From an uncultured Oscillospiraceae bacterium (GTDB lineage: Bacteria > Bacillota > Clostridia > Oscillospirales > Oscillospiraceae), in contig CABSMJ010000001.1 in the NCBI GenBank assembly GCA_902478785.1, positions 186,001-250,000 on the forward strand: a stretch of 64,000 nt of DNA, written 5' to 3'. Of the stretch, positions 51,527-60,480 are shown piece by piece. Positions within the stretch are counted from its first letter, which is position 1; every line of letters starts with the position of its first letter. The position numbers and the translations under genes were made by a program. Below the pieces are notes generated by a model that saw nothing but the letters and a program-made list of their open reading frames with translations, made no database searches and had not been told where the DNA came from.

Positions 51527-52618
51527 TTATTTCAGCAGTGTGCCGCTGTTCCACAGCGGTGCGCTGTAAAGGAACAGCACATCCTGGCCCGGGTGGAAGT
51601 CCACATACTGCTCCAGAATTTGGCTGGAGAGGTAGCGCAGGTCCACCAGGGTCACCTTGGCGTAGCTTCCCAGCAGCAGCGGCGCCAGAGAGCTGCCGAA
51701 GGAGTCCCGGAAGAGGATCAGCTCCCGGTCCGTCTGGGCCAGGGGGTTCTCGATGGTCACCACCGCCTGAGCACCGTTCAGGAAGATGTCGTAGCTGTCC
51801 AGGCCCTCGAACTTGTCCAGCACATACACCGGCAGCGTGCCCTGGACCTCAGCGCTGGTGACCACGGCGTTTTCTGTCACCGCATCGGTGAGATACACCA
51901 TGTCCTCCGGCTCCGACGGCAAAGCCGCCTGGCCGTAGTACACGCCGGTGAAGCCGGGCAGGGTGTGGGACTCATAGGTCCGGTCCTCCCCCTGGGCGCC
52001 GAAGGCCTCCAAAATCCGATCCGCCACCGGCTGGATCCGCTCCTGCCGCCAGTGGGTGTCGGTGCGGTAGTAGTCCTCCAGCTCCAAAAGGTCTGCAAGG
52101 GGGATCTCCTCCACGCCCTCCGGCACCGAGGCGGCGATCTGCTGACGCAGGGCCTCCAGGTCCAGCGTGGGATGCTCCGTGCCGGAAAGCTGACTCTTGT
52201 CCGGCACCACCGCCCAGCGGACGGTGCTGCCCTCTAAAAGCGTATCGCAAAGGGTGGTGATCTTGTCGGTGGCCCACTGGACCTGCTCGGGCTCGAGGGG
52301 GTCCTCCATCTTGCAAAGCCAGCCGTTCTGGTCAAAATAGCCGTTGTTGTCCTTCTGGCCCAGCACCTTGGTGCGGAAGGCCCCCATGGCGGTCCGCAGC
52401 TGGTCCCGCAGGGGGAACTGGTCGGAGAGGTAGGTCTCCAGGTCCTCTCCATAGTCGCCGGAGGACACGGTCTCCCAACTCACTTCCGGTGCCTGGGCCA
52501 GTTTCCGCCGCTCGGTGCGGGAGAGCTCCTCATCGGGGCGCAGCAGCTCCGTCAGGCCAAAGCCCAACACCACCGCCGACAGCAAAACCACTGTCAAAAC
52601 CGCTTGTATGCGTCTCAT
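51527..52618 (-). CDS. DHHW/AlgX-like protein of the surface acylation cassette
   Basis: 363 residues. An N-terminal membrane anchor (AVLTVVLLSAVVLGFGL) is followed by an extracytoplasmic SGNH-like domain with DTHWRQERI (the DHHW-type Asp-x-His) and FRDSFGSSL, a Ser-containing loop near residue 310. In Firmicutes this family (PF14286) pairs with MBOAT proteins to acylate cell-surface glycans, like AlgX/AlgJ with AlgI. It lies 12 bp after the MBOAT gene. Confidence 0.85.
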   Translation of the reverse strand: MRRIQAVLTVVLLSAVVLGFGLTELLRPDEELSRTERRKLAQAPEVSWETVSSGDYGEDLETYLSDQFPLRDQLRTAMGAFRTKVLGQKDNNGYFDQNGWLCKMEDPLEPEQVQWATDKITTLCDTLLEGSTVRWAVVPDKSQLSGTEHPTLDLEALRQQIAASVPEGVEEIPLADLLELEDYYRTDTHWRQERIQPVADRILEAFGAQGEDRTYESHTLPGFTGVYYGQAALPSEPEDMVYLTDAVTENAVVTSAEVQGTLPVYVLDKFEGLDSYDIFLNGAQAVVTIENPLAQTDRELILFRDSFGSSLAPLLLGSYAKVTLVDLRYLSSQILEQYVDFHPGQDVLFLYSAPLWNSGTLLK

Positions 52619-52630
52619 GGCCTGACCTCC

Positions 52631-54022
52631 TTAAAAGCGGAAATACAAAAAGGGATTGAAGGAGCCGTCCACCAGGGCGGCGGTGCACAGCACCAGAGCG
52701 GCCGTCAGCACCACCGGCTCCGCCACCGTCATGACCCGGCAGTGCTCCAGGCGCTGGTACAGCCGCCGGGGCCAGGGGGTGGCGCCCACCAGGGCCAGCA
52801 CCAGCAAGATGGCATAGCTGGAAAGGTAGTAGCCGGTCTCGCCGCTCCACAGGGGCAGTCCCCCGGCGCCAAAGAGACCGCTCAAGTCCGCCCGGGCGCC
52901 GCTGAGGCCGTCGGCGTTGAAGAGCACAAAGCCCAACATGGTCACCAGGGCCACATACAGCCGGGGCACCACAGGGCCCAGCTTGGAGATGAGGCCGCCC
53001 AGCCAGAACTTCTCCACCACCAGCAGCACGCCGTAGAGCCCGCCCCAGAGTACGAAGTTCCAGGCCGCCCCGTGCCACAGGCCCGTCAGCAGCCACACTG
53101 CCGCCAGGTTCAGCGCCCAGCGGCCCCGGGGGACCCGGCTGCCGCCTAAGGGGATGTATACATAGTCCCGGAACCAGCCTGAGAGGGTCATGTGCCACCG
53201 GCGCCAAAACTCGGTGATGGAGGCGGAGATATAGGGATAGTTGAAGTTCTCCGGGAAATGGAAGCCCATGATCCGGCCCAGGCCGATGGCCATGTCCGAA
53301 TAGCCGGAGAAGTCGAAGTAAATCTGGAGGGAGAAGGCGGCGGCGTAGAGCCAGTAAAAGGCCACGCTCTTGTCGCCGCTGTCCCGGAAAATGGTGCACA
53401 GCTCCCCCAGGGCGTTGGCCAGCAGCACCTTCTTGGCCAGGCCGCAGACGAAGCGCCGCAGGCCCTCCGCCGTGGTCTCCCAGCTGCTCTTGCGGCTGTG
53501 CAGCTCCGCGGAGACGTCGGTGTAGCGGACGATGGGGCCCGCCACCAGCTGAGGGAAGAGGCACAGGAAGGTAGCGAAGCCCACAAGGCTGCGCTCCGCC
53601 CGGGCGGTGCCACGGTAGACATCGATGAGATAGCTCATGGCCTGGAAGGTGAAGAAGCTGATGCCCAGGGGCAGGGGGATGCCCGGGGCGGGCACCGCCG
53701 CGCCGGTAAGGGCGTCAAAGGTCTCCACCAGGAAGTCGGCGTACTTGAAAAAGGCCAGCAGGCCCAGGTCCAGGATGAGGCCGCAGGCCAGGGCAACCTT
53801 GGCCCCCCGGCCGCCCCGGAAGCGCTCCATCAAAAGGCCGAAGCACCAGCCGGACAGGGCGCACAGCAGCAGCAACACCACCCACCGGGGCTCGCCGAAG
53901 GCGTAAAACACCACACTGGTCAGCAGCAGCCAGGGGTTGCGCGCCCGAGAAGGCAGCAGGGCGTATCCCACCAGCACCACCGGCAGGAAGGCATAGAGGA
54001 ATGTGACGCTGGAAAAAAGCAT
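52631..54022 (-). CDS. MBOAT-family O-acyltransferase (AlgI/DltB-like)
   Basis: 463 residues with about 11 membrane helices. The motif FWRRWHMTLSGWFRDYVYIP carries the MBOAT signature, and the invariant His lies in TGLWHGAAWNF. Such enzymes pass an acyl group (usually acetyl) across the membrane to a surface polysaccharide. It sits between the DUF4358 lipoprotein and the DHHW protein, a recurring three-gene set. GAGGTGA precedes the ATG; a hairpin at 54039-54072 separates it from the lipoprotein gene. Confidence 0.93.
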   Translation of the reverse strand: MLFSSVTFLYAFLPVVLVGYALLPSRARNPWLLLTSVVFYAFGEPRWVVLLLLCALSGWCFGLLMERFRGGRGAKVALACGLILDLGLLAFFKYADFLVETFDALTGAAVPAPGIPLPLGISFFTFQAMSYLIDVYRGTARAERSLVGFATFLCLFPQLVAGPIVRYTDVSAELHSRKSSWETTAEGLRRFVCGLAKKVLLANALGELCTIFRDSGDKSVAFYWLYAAAFSLQIYFDFSGYSDMAIGLGRIMGFHFPENFNYPYISASITEFWRRWHMTLSGWFRDYVYIPLGGSRVPRGRWALNLAAVWLLTGLWHGAAWNFVLWGGLYGVLLVVEKFWLGGLISKLGPVVPRLYVALVTMLGFVLFNADGLSGARADLSGLFGAGGLPLWSGETGYYLSSYAILLVLALVGATPWPRRLYQRLEHCRVMTVAEPVVLTAALVLCTAALVDGSFNPFLYFRF

Positions 54023-54038
54023 GGTTCACCTCAAAGGG

Positions 54039-54072
54039 GCAGCCTCTCCGGACAAAGGCCCGAAGAGGCTGC
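54039..54072 (-). repeat. Intercistronic hairpin before the MBOAT gene
   Basis: GCAGCCTCT (54039-54047) pairs with AGAGGCTGC (54064-54072). There is no U-run, so a processing or stability element is more likely than a terminator. Confidence 0.5.
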
Positions 54073-54106
54073 ACGGATTTCTATGGACAGATCGGGGAAA
54101 ACTCTT

Positions 54107-54865
54107 TTACACGGACAGGGCGTCGAAGTTGGCAGCGATGGCGTCGGCAATGTCCGTGGTGGACATCACCAGCAGCACCAGGTTGCCCTTGGTCTTGACG
54201 ATGACCTTCTCCGCCTCCACGCAGATCCACTTCCGGGGATCGGCGTTGTCCTTGACCTGCTTGGCAATGCCGGACACGTCGGCTCCGTCAGGCAAGCGCA
54301 TGAGCACCACGGAGTGGGCGATGGAGCCGATGAGACTGTCAGCGGTGACGGCCTGAGCACCCTCGGGCTGGTCGATGAACAGGTACAGGGGATACTGCTC
54401 CGCCGCCAGCTCGGTGATGGCGTAGCCCGGGGTCTCCACGCCGCTGAGGATGGAGGTCATCAGGTCGGTGAGGGACTTCTCCGTCTCGGCAGGCTTTTCC
54501 GGCTCACTGGGCTTGGAAGTGCCGGTGGAGCCGGAGCCGCCGCTGGAGGAGTTTCCGCCGCTGGGCTTGCTGGTATTGGAGCTGCCGGTGGAGGTACCTC
54601 CGGTAGGCTTGGAGCTGCCGGTGTTGGACCCGGTATTCTCCGCAGGCTTCTCGGCATCGGTGCCTTCCGCGTCCTCAGCGGGAACCTCAGGTTCCTGAGT
54701 GGAACCCTCGGGCTCGGTGGTGCTCTCCATCTCCTGGTCGGAGTTGATATCGGAGGTCAGGGAGCTCTCCGGCTCGCCGCTGGAGGGGGTCTGGTCGGTG
54801 GAGCCGCAGGCTGCCAGGGACAGTGCCAGCGTCAGGGCCAGCAGCAGGGCGATAATCTTTTTCAT
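54107..54865 (-). CDS. DUF4358-like lipoprotein
   Basis: 252 residues. Signal peptide with lipobox LAAC, then about 95 residues of Ser/Gly/Thr/Glu/Pro-rich linker with repeats of GTSTGSSN type, then a globular domain from about residue 135 (LTDLMTSILSGVETPGYAI) that fits DUF4358. In related bacteria DUF4358 lipoproteins sit beside MBOAT and DHHW genes, as here, but their role is unknown. First gene of the unit. Confidence 0.75.
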   Translation of the reverse strand: MKKIIALLLALTLALSLAACGSTDQTPSSGEPESSLTSDINSDQEMESTTEPEGSTQEPEVPAEDAEGTDAEKPAENTGSNTGSSKPTGGTSTGSSNTSKPSGGNSSSGGSGSTGTSKPSEPEKPAETEKSLTDLMTSILSGVETPGYAITELAAEQYPLYLFIDQPEGAQAVTADSLIGSIAHSVVLMRLPDGADVSGIAKQVKDNADPRKWICVEAEKVIVKTKGNLVLLVMSTTDIADAIAANFDALSV

Positions 54866-54942
54866 AGGGATTGAATTCCTTTCTTCCGTTGTTTTCTGCT
54901 CCTTGGACGGAGGGGATTGGAAAAAGGTTCCCGAAAAAAAGA

Positions 54943-54975
54943 CAGCCGGGCAAAAATTTTTGCCCGGCTGTGGAC
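54943..54975 (-). terminator. Terminator of the NfeD-SPFH pair
   Basis: CAGCCGGGCAAAAA pairs with its complement ending at 54970; on the minus strand a T-run follows. Confidence 0.85.
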
Positions 54976-54986
54976 ACTGTGCTGTT

Positions 54987-55949
54987 TTACTGCTGGGCGT
55001 CGGAGGCAGGATCGCTCTCCAGCAGCGCCTTGGCGGAGGCGGCCAGACCCGCCAGCCCCTGGATCTCCGAGGGGATGATGATCTTGGTTGCCTTGCCGTC
55101 GGCCACCTTCTGCATGGTCTCCAGGGCCTTGAGCTTCACCACCTGGTCGTTGGGGGCGGCCTCGTTCAAAAGCTTCAGGGAGTCGGCCAGGGCCTGCTGG
55201 ACCTGCATGATGGCCTGGGCCTCGGCCTCGGCGGCCATGATCCGGGCCTCCTTCTCACCTTCGGCCTTCAAAATGGCGGCCTGCTTGGCGGCGTCGGCCT
55301 TCAGGATGGCGGACTGCTTCTCGCCCTCGGCCACCAGGATCTGGGACTGCTTGGTGCCCTCGGCCTGGAGGATGGACTCCCGGCGCTCCCGCTCGGCCTT
55401 CATCTGCTTTTCCATGGCGTTCTGGATTTCCTTGGGCGGGATGATGTTCTTGAGCTCCACCCGGTTGACCTTGATGCCCCAGGGGTCCGTGGCCTCGTCC
55501 AGGATGGACCGCATCCGGGAGTTGATGATGTCACGGCTGGTGAGGGACTGGTCCAGCTCCATGTCGCCGATGATGTTGCGCAGCGTGGTGGCCGTCAGGT
55601 TCTCGATGGCGTTCATGGGGTGCTCCACGCCGTAGGTATAGAGCTTGGGGTCGGTGATCTGGAAGTAGATAACCGTGTCGATCTGCATGGTGACGTTGTC
55701 CTTGGTGATGACGGGCTGGGGCGGGAAATCCGCCACCTGCTCCTTCAAGGACACCTTCTTGGCGATACGCTCAATGAAGGGGATCTTGAAGTGAAGGCCC
55801 ACGTTCCACACCGCGTGGAAGGCGCCCAGGCGCTCCACCACATAGGCCCGGGACTGCTGCACCATCTGGATGTTCTTCACCAGCAAAAGCAGGATCAAAA
55901 TCAGCAAAACAATGATGGCAACCGTGCCGAAGGGGAAATTACCCAACAT
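54987..55949 (-). CDS. SPFH/Band 7 (stomatin-like) membrane protein
   Basis: 320 residues. An N-terminal membrane helix (TVAIIVLLILILLLLV) is followed by the SPFH domain (QSRAYVVERLGAFHAVWNVG, then GIKVNRVELKNI) and a long Ala/Glu-rich helix (residues 185-260). Stomatin-like proteins build membrane microdomains and, with NfeD, are thought to affect protease or lipid order. It is separated from the nfeD gene by one base. Confidence 0.93.
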   Translation of the reverse strand: MLGNFPFGTVAIIVLLILILLLLVKNIQMVQQSRAYVVERLGAFHAVWNVGLHFKIPFIERIAKKVSLKEQVADFPPQPVITKDNVTMQIDTVIYFQITDPKLYTYGVEHPMNAIENLTATTLRNIIGDMELDQSLTSRDIINSRMRSILDEATDPWGIKVNRVELKNIIPPKEIQNAMEKQMKAERERRESILQAEGTKQSQILVAEGEKQSAILKADAAKQAAILKAEGEKEARIMAAEAEAQAIMQVQQALADSLKLLNEAAPNDQVVKLKALETMQKVADGKATKIIIPSEIQGLAGLAASAKALLESDPASDAQQ

Positions 55950-55950
55950 A

Positions 55951-56415
55951 TCACTTTACCTCCTGTTCTTTTTCACACACATCACAGCTCTCCACGAAGA
56001 GCTTCACGCCCTCCATGCGCTCCACCCGCACCAGGGTGCCCCGGGGGATGGTCTCCTCCCCGGCGGAGCGGGCGGTCCAGGTCTTGCCATCCACATACAC
56101 CGCGCCGGTGCCCGCCAGGTTGTCGATGGTCTCCGTCACCTTGGCGGTCTCGCCCAGGACCCGGTCGGCGTTGGTGGCCTCGCCCTTTTGTCGGCCCACA
56201 GCCTTTTTCACCAGCGGCCGGGTCACGGCCAGGGCCACGGCGGTGACCACCACAAAGGTGCCCAACTGGACCAGCAGCTGCGCCCCGGCCAGCGCCGCCA
56301 CAAAGCCGCCCAATGCACCCAGGGCAAACCAGATGGAGGTCAGTCCCACGGTCATGGCCTCCACGATGGCAAAGACCACCACGGCCCCAAGCCACACCCA
56401 AATCATCACTGTCAC
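55951..56415 (-). CDS. NfeD-family membrane protein
   Basis: 154 residues, start GTG 56415 behind GAGGAG (an ATG at 56406 is also possible). Three or four membrane helices precede an OB-fold soluble domain (residues 85-145, GETAKVTETIDNLAGTGAVY, then LVRVERMEGVKLFVE) typical of the short NfeD type. It forms a two-gene operon with the stomatin-like protein, its known partner. Confidence 0.88.
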   Translation of the reverse strand: MTVMIWVWLGAVVVFAIVEAMTVGLTSIWFALGALGGFVAALAGAQLLVQLGTFVVVTAVALAVTRPLVKKAVGRQKGEATNADRVLGETAKVTETIDNLAGTGAVYVDGKTWTARSAGEETIPRGTLVRVERMEGVKLFVESCDVCEKEQEVK

Positions 56416-56514
56416 GCGCTCTCCTCCTCTCCATGGGGATTTCTTACGCTGATTCTACCATATCCCCCCGCGTATTTCCACTGTTATTTCCTGTGGTTTT
56501 TTCCACAGTCCGCA

Positions 56515-56543
56515 TTGCACTTTCCCCGGTTGTCTGCTATACT
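56515..56543 (+). promoter_or_regulatory. Promoter of the RNA methyltransferase gene
   Basis: TTGCAC (56515-56520) and TATACT (56538-56543) with a 17-bp spacer. The perfect palindrome CTGTGG-TTTTTT-CCACAG lies just upstream at 56491-56508. Confidence 0.75.
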
Positions 56544-56648
56544 TTTTCCGAGCTGTAAAAATTTGAGAGACGCGCTGTTTCCCCACCCTTTCCAGCGGGG
56601 GGAGCGCGCCGTCTTTTGTGTATCCATGTATATAAGGAGGCTTTTGCC

Positions 56649-57761
56649 ATGATGACCCTGACCGTGCCCTGCCTGTTCGGGCTGGAGAGCCTGGTGGCCG
56701 ACGAGATGCGCCATCTGGGGCTGCAGGAAGTCCGGGCGGAAAACGGCCGGGTCCGCTGCCGGGGCACCCAGGCGGACATCCCCCGTCTGAACCTGAACCT
56801 GCGCTGCGGCCAGCGGGTGCTTTTGGAGCTGGGCTCCTTCCCCGCCGGCGACTTTGACGCCCTCTTTGAGGGCACCCGGGCCCTGCCCTGGGAGAACTTC
56901 ATCCCCCGGGACGGGGAGTTCCCCGTCAAGGGCTACTCCCTCCAGTCCGCCCTCCACTCCGTTCCCGCCTGCCAGGCCATCGTGAAAAAGGCCGTGGCCC
57001 GGCGCCTGGGCCAGGTCTACGGCCTGGAGACCCTGCCGGAGACCGCCAGCCGCTATCAGATCCAGTTCTCCCTGGTTAAGGACGTGGCCACACTGTACCT
57101 GGACACCTCCGGCGAGGCGCTGCACAAGCGGGGCTACCGGGCCCAGGGTGTGGCGGCTCCCCTGCGGGAGACGTTGGCGGCGGCTCTGGTGCTCCTGTCC
57201 CGCTACCGGGGCAAGGACCCCTTCTGCGACCCCTTCTGCGGCTCCGGCACCATCCCCATCGAGGCCGCCCTCATCGCCAAGAACCGGGCCCCGGGCCTGG
57301 ACCGCTCCTTTGCCGCCCAGCGGTGGAGCACCCTGCCCTCCGGGCTGTGGCTGGACGCCGCCCAGGAGGCCCAGGACAAGGAGTTCCACGGCGCCTATGA
57401 CATCTGGGGCGGGGACATCGACCCCGCCGCCGTGGAGCTGGCCCGGCACAACGCCTCTTTGGCCGGGGTGGAGGACTGCGTCCGCTTCGAGGTGGCCGAC
57501 GCCGGGAAATTCCACCGCAGCAGCGAGTACGGCCAGCTGGTGACCAATCCCCCCTACGGCGAGCGGCTGCTGGAGAAAAAGGAGGCCGAGGCCCTCTACC
57601 GCGCCTTCGGTGAGGCCTACCGGACCCTGCCGCCCAAGTGGCGGGTGGTGGTGCTCAGCTCCCACACGGAGTTCGAGCGGTGCTTCGGCCGCAAGGCGGA
57701 CAAAAAGCGCAAACTCTACAACGGCATGCTCAAGTGCGACGCCTTCGTGTTCAGCAGATGA
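56649..57761 (+). CDS. THUMP-domain class I SAM-dependent RNA methyltransferase
   Basis: 370 residues from ATG 56649 (AGGAGG 8 bp before). A short N-terminal part and THUMP-like region (residues 45-150) precede the methyltransferase domain with DPFCGSGTIPIEAA (motif I-like) and NPPYGERL (motif IV). It resembles Bacillus YpsC and the N-terminal half of RlmL, which make m2G in 23S rRNA; the exact base is inferred. A diacylglycerol-kinase-like gene follows 70 bp later. Confidence 0.9.
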   Translation: MMTLTVPCLFGLESLVADEMRHLGLQEVRAENGRVRCRGTQADIPRLNLNLRCGQRVLLELGSFPAGDFDALFEGTRALPWENFIPRDGEFPVKGYSLQSALHSVPACQAIVKKAVARRLGQVYGLETLPETASRYQIQFSLVKDVATLYLDTSGEALHKRGYRAQGVAAPLRETLAAALVLLSRYRGKDPFCDPFCGSGTIPIEAALIAKNRAPGLDRSFAAQRWSTLPSGLWLDAAQEAQDKEFHGAYDIWGGDIDPAAVELARHNASLAGVEDCVRFEVADAGKFHRSSEYGQLVTNPPYGERLLEKKEAEALYRAFGEAYRTLPPKWRVVVLSSHTEFERCFGRKADKKRKLYNGMLKCDAFVFSR

Positions 57762-57831
57762 GCCGGGAGACCCGGCAGGATACCCAGGCAGGACAAAGCG
57801 CCCCAGGCGGGCGCGGGGAGGTTTTTCGGGA

Positions 57832-58761
57832 ATGAAACACATTTTTATCATCAATCCCAAGGCCGGCGGCAAAAAGGGCAATACCAGCCGCGTCCTGGCC
57901 ATGGCGGAGGACCTGCGCCAGCGCCACGGTCTAGACTGCACCTGCATGCTGACCCAGAGCCCCGGCCATGCCCGGGAGCTGTCCCGGCGCATCGCCGAGG
58001 GCGGCGAGGAGGTGCGGCTGTACGCCTGCGGCGGCGACGGCACCGCCAGCGAGGTGGCCAACGGCATCGCGGGCTTTGCCAACGCCGCCATGACCTGCAT
58101 CCCCGCCGGCACCGGCAACGACCTGCTGCGCAACTTCGGCGACGACATGCCCAAGTTCCAGGAGGCGGAGAACCTGTGGGACGGCCCGGTCTTCCCCCTG
58201 GACCTCATCGACTGCAACGGCCGTCTGGCCCTGACCATCGCCTGCTCCGGCATCGACGCCCGGGTGGCCGATGACGTGCACAAATACAGCCGCATCCCCC
58301 TTTTGAACGGCACCAACAGCTACGTGGCCTCGCTGCTGGTGAACTTTCTCTTCAAGGGCATCGGCCGGCGCTGGACCATCTCCCTGGACGGCCAGGAGAT
58401 CATCGGCCAGTACGCCCTAGTGTCCTGCTGCAACGGCCGGTACTACGGCGGCGGCTTCATGCCGGTGCCGGAGGCCCAGATGGACGACGGTCGTCTGGAG
58501 ACCATCATCGTCAAAAACGTCAGCCGCCTGAAGTTCGCCCGGTTCGTCCGCACCTATGCCACCGGCGGCTACGCCGCCTTCCCCCAGCTGGCCCGGGTGG
58601 TCCACGCCAAGGTGGTGAAGCTCCACTCCGAGGATGAGGACATCGTCACCTGTCTGGACGGGGAGTCCATCCGGTCCCGGGACGTGACGCTGCGCCTTTC
58701 CGACAAGAAGGTCCTCTTCTTCGGTCCCAAGGGCTGCACCCCCAACGCCACCGCCAGATGA
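57832..58761 (+). CDS. Diacylglycerol kinase family lipid kinase
   Basis: 309 residues from ATG 57832 (GGGGAGG before). The catalytic domain has NPKAGGKKG at the start and GGDGTASEVANGI (residues 62-74), then AGTGNDLLRNFG, all DAGK_cat motifs; the C-terminal half matches the YegS/DgkB beta-sandwich, with SCCNGRYYGGGF. It phosphorylates diacylglycerol or a related lipid in phospholipid or lipoteichoic acid recycling; substrate not certain. Confidence 0.92.
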   Translation: MKHIFIINPKAGGKKGNTSRVLAMAEDLRQRHGLDCTCMLTQSPGHARELSRRIAEGGEEVRLYACGGDGTASEVANGIAGFANAAMTCIPAGTGNDLLRNFGDDMPKFQEAENLWDGPVFPLDLIDCNGRLALTIACSGIDARVADDVHKYSRIPLLNGTNSYVASLLVNFLFKGIGRRWTISLDGQEIIGQYALVSCCNGRYYGGGFMPVPEAQMDDGRLETIIVKNVSRLKFARFVRTYATGGYAAFPQLARVVHAKVVKLHSEDEDIVTCLDGESIRSRDVTLRLSDKKVLFFGPKGCTPNATAR

Positions 58762-58767
58762 TCTCCC

Positions 58768-58797
58768 GCCCCGCCGCTTCCCCGGCGGGGCTTTTTG
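58768..58797 (+). terminator. Terminator after the lipid kinase gene
   Basis: GCCCCGCC (58768-58775) pairs with GGCGGGGC (58784-58791), then TTTTT. Confidence 0.85.
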
Positions 58798-58892
58798 CGC
58801 CCCTCTGCTGCCTCTTTTCTGTGATTTATTTTCCCTTTACAGCTATTTCAAGCTCAGCGGCAGAGCCCGTTTTTCTCCCCGAAGCGCACAAA

Positions 58893-58935
58893 GGCGCCGG
58901 AGGACAACAAGTCCTCCGGCGCCTGTCTTTTTTTC
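58893..58935 (-). terminator. Terminator of the MoxR operon
   Basis: GGCGCCGGAGGAC (58893-58905) pairs with GTCCTCCGGCGCC (58911-58923) for the gene ending at 58942 on the minus strand. Confidence 0.8.
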
Positions 58936-58941
58936 GGTCCT

Positions 58942-60456
58942 TTACAGTTCCGTCTGGCCCCGGGCCTGGGCGATCTCCTCACGGATGCGGTGGCGGGTGT
59001 CGTCAAAGAGCAGCTCCTTGTTGTGGCGGAAGTAGGCCTCGCAGCCGAACTGCTCCACGAACCAGGAGGTGTCAAAGCCCGCCGTCACCTCGGTGACGAA
59101 GATCACCAGCTCCTGGCTGTCCCCGAAGGTCTCCTCCAGGAAGCGGAAGGCGTTGTCAAAGCACTCCCCCGCGGTCTTCGCGGCGGCGGAGCGGGCCTCT
59201 ACCTCCCCGGCAAACCACTGCCGCACCCGGTCCATGGCCTCCTGGCCGTCCCGGATGTCGGTGAGATCCCGGGCGTAGCGCTCCAGAATCTGGATCTCCC
59301 GCTGGCCCAGGTCCCGGCGCTCCCGGTCCAGCTGGCCTGCCAGGCGCTGGCGCTCCATGGTCCCCTGGCGCTGCTCCAAAAGCTCCGTCAGCACCTCTGC
59401 CGGATCCCGGCCTGCGGCCAGGGTTTCCTTGAACTCCGTCAGGGCGCCGTGGAGGGCCGTGGTCAGGGCGTCCTGGAGCCGACTTCTGCGGGCCTCCTCG
59501 CTGAGCCGGGCCATCACCAGCCCCATGACGGAGAGGCGCTCGTCAAAGGCCGCCGCCCGCAGCTCCAGCACCGTGACCCGGGGCCACTTGCCGGAGAGGA
59601 TGTCCTCCACATGGTAGGTCCGCTGGTACTTGTAGTACAGCTCCAGGTAGTTGGCGAAGTCCTTGGCGATGCGGGGCAGCTGGATATACTGGCCCACCAC
59701 CTCCCGGTCCGCCGTCAGCTCCAGCTTCTCATAGGCCTGGAGCAGCTCGCTCAGGTCCTCCCAGCCCCGGGCGGTGGCGAACTGGAGCCCGTCCACCGTG
59801 GTCTCCACCCGGTAGAAGTTCTCCTTTTTGATGTCCAGATAGGAGAGGATGGCCCCGTGGAGCCCCTTGCGCCGGGCGTAGTCCTTCCACACGGCGTAGT
59901 CCTCGGTCACGTCGATGCGCTTGACCCGGTCCAGCGTCACCACGTCAAAGTCCCGGACGGACTTGTTGTACTCCGGCGGGTTGCCGGCGGCCACGATGGT
60001 CCACCCCTCCGGCAGGGCCTGGTTGCCGAAGGTCTTGCACTGGAGGAACTGAAGCATCATGGGCGTCAGCGTCTCGGAGACACAGTTGATCTCGTCGAGG
60101 AAGAGGATGCCCTCCCGCAGTCCCGTGCGCTCCATCAGCTCATAGACGGAGGAGAGGATCTCGCTCATGGTGTACTCCGTAATGGTGTATTCCTTGCCGC
60201 CGTAGGTCCGCTTTTCGATGAAGGGCAGGCCGATGGCGCTTTGCCGGGTGTGGTGGGTGATGGTGTAGGCCACCAGGCCCACCCCCGTCTCGGCGGCGAT
60301 CTGGGCCATGATCTGGGTCTTGCCGATGCCCGGAGGGCCCATGAGCAAAATGGGCCGCTGCCGGATAGCGGGGATCAGGTAGTTCCCCAGCTCATCCCGG
60401 GTGAGATAAGCCCGGACGGTGTTTTCGATCTCCTGCTTTGCCTGTTTGATATTCAT
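58942..60456 (-). CDS. MoxR-type AAA+ ATPase
   Basis: 504 residues. Walker A GPPGIGKT (residues 40-47), Walker B LFLDEIN (near 120) and sensor-type AAGNPPEYN lead the AAA+ module; an arginine in the C-terminal lid is likely. The last 250 residues form an alpha-helical region with no known domain, longer than in standard MoxR. MoxR ATPases act as chaperones for VWA proteins; the gene upstream encodes one (24 bp away), so the pair should work together. The target process is unknown. Confidence 0.9.
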   Translation of the reverse strand: MNIKQAKQEIENTVRAYLTRDELGNYLIPAIRQRPILLMGPPGIGKTQIMAQIAAETGVGLVAYTITHHTRQSAIGLPFIEKRTYGGKEYTITEYTMSEILSSVYELMERTGLREGILFLDEINCVSETLTPMMLQFLQCKTFGNQALPEGWTIVAAGNPPEYNKSVRDFDVVTLDRVKRIDVTEDYAVWKDYARRKGLHGAILSYLDIKKENFYRVETTVDGLQFATARGWEDLSELLQAYEKLELTADREVVGQYIQLPRIAKDFANYLELYYKYQRTYHVEDILSGKWPRVTVLELRAAAFDERLSVMGLVMARLSEEARRSRLQDALTTALHGALTEFKETLAAGRDPAEVLTELLEQRQGTMERQRLAGQLDRERRDLGQREIQILERYARDLTDIRDGQEAMDRVRQWFAGEVEARSAAAKTAGECFDNAFRFLEETFGDSQELVIFVTEVTAGFDTSWFVEQFGCEAYFRHNKELLFDDTRHRIREEIAQARGQTEL

Positions 60457-60480
60457 AATGGGTGTGGTTCCTCCCTCACG

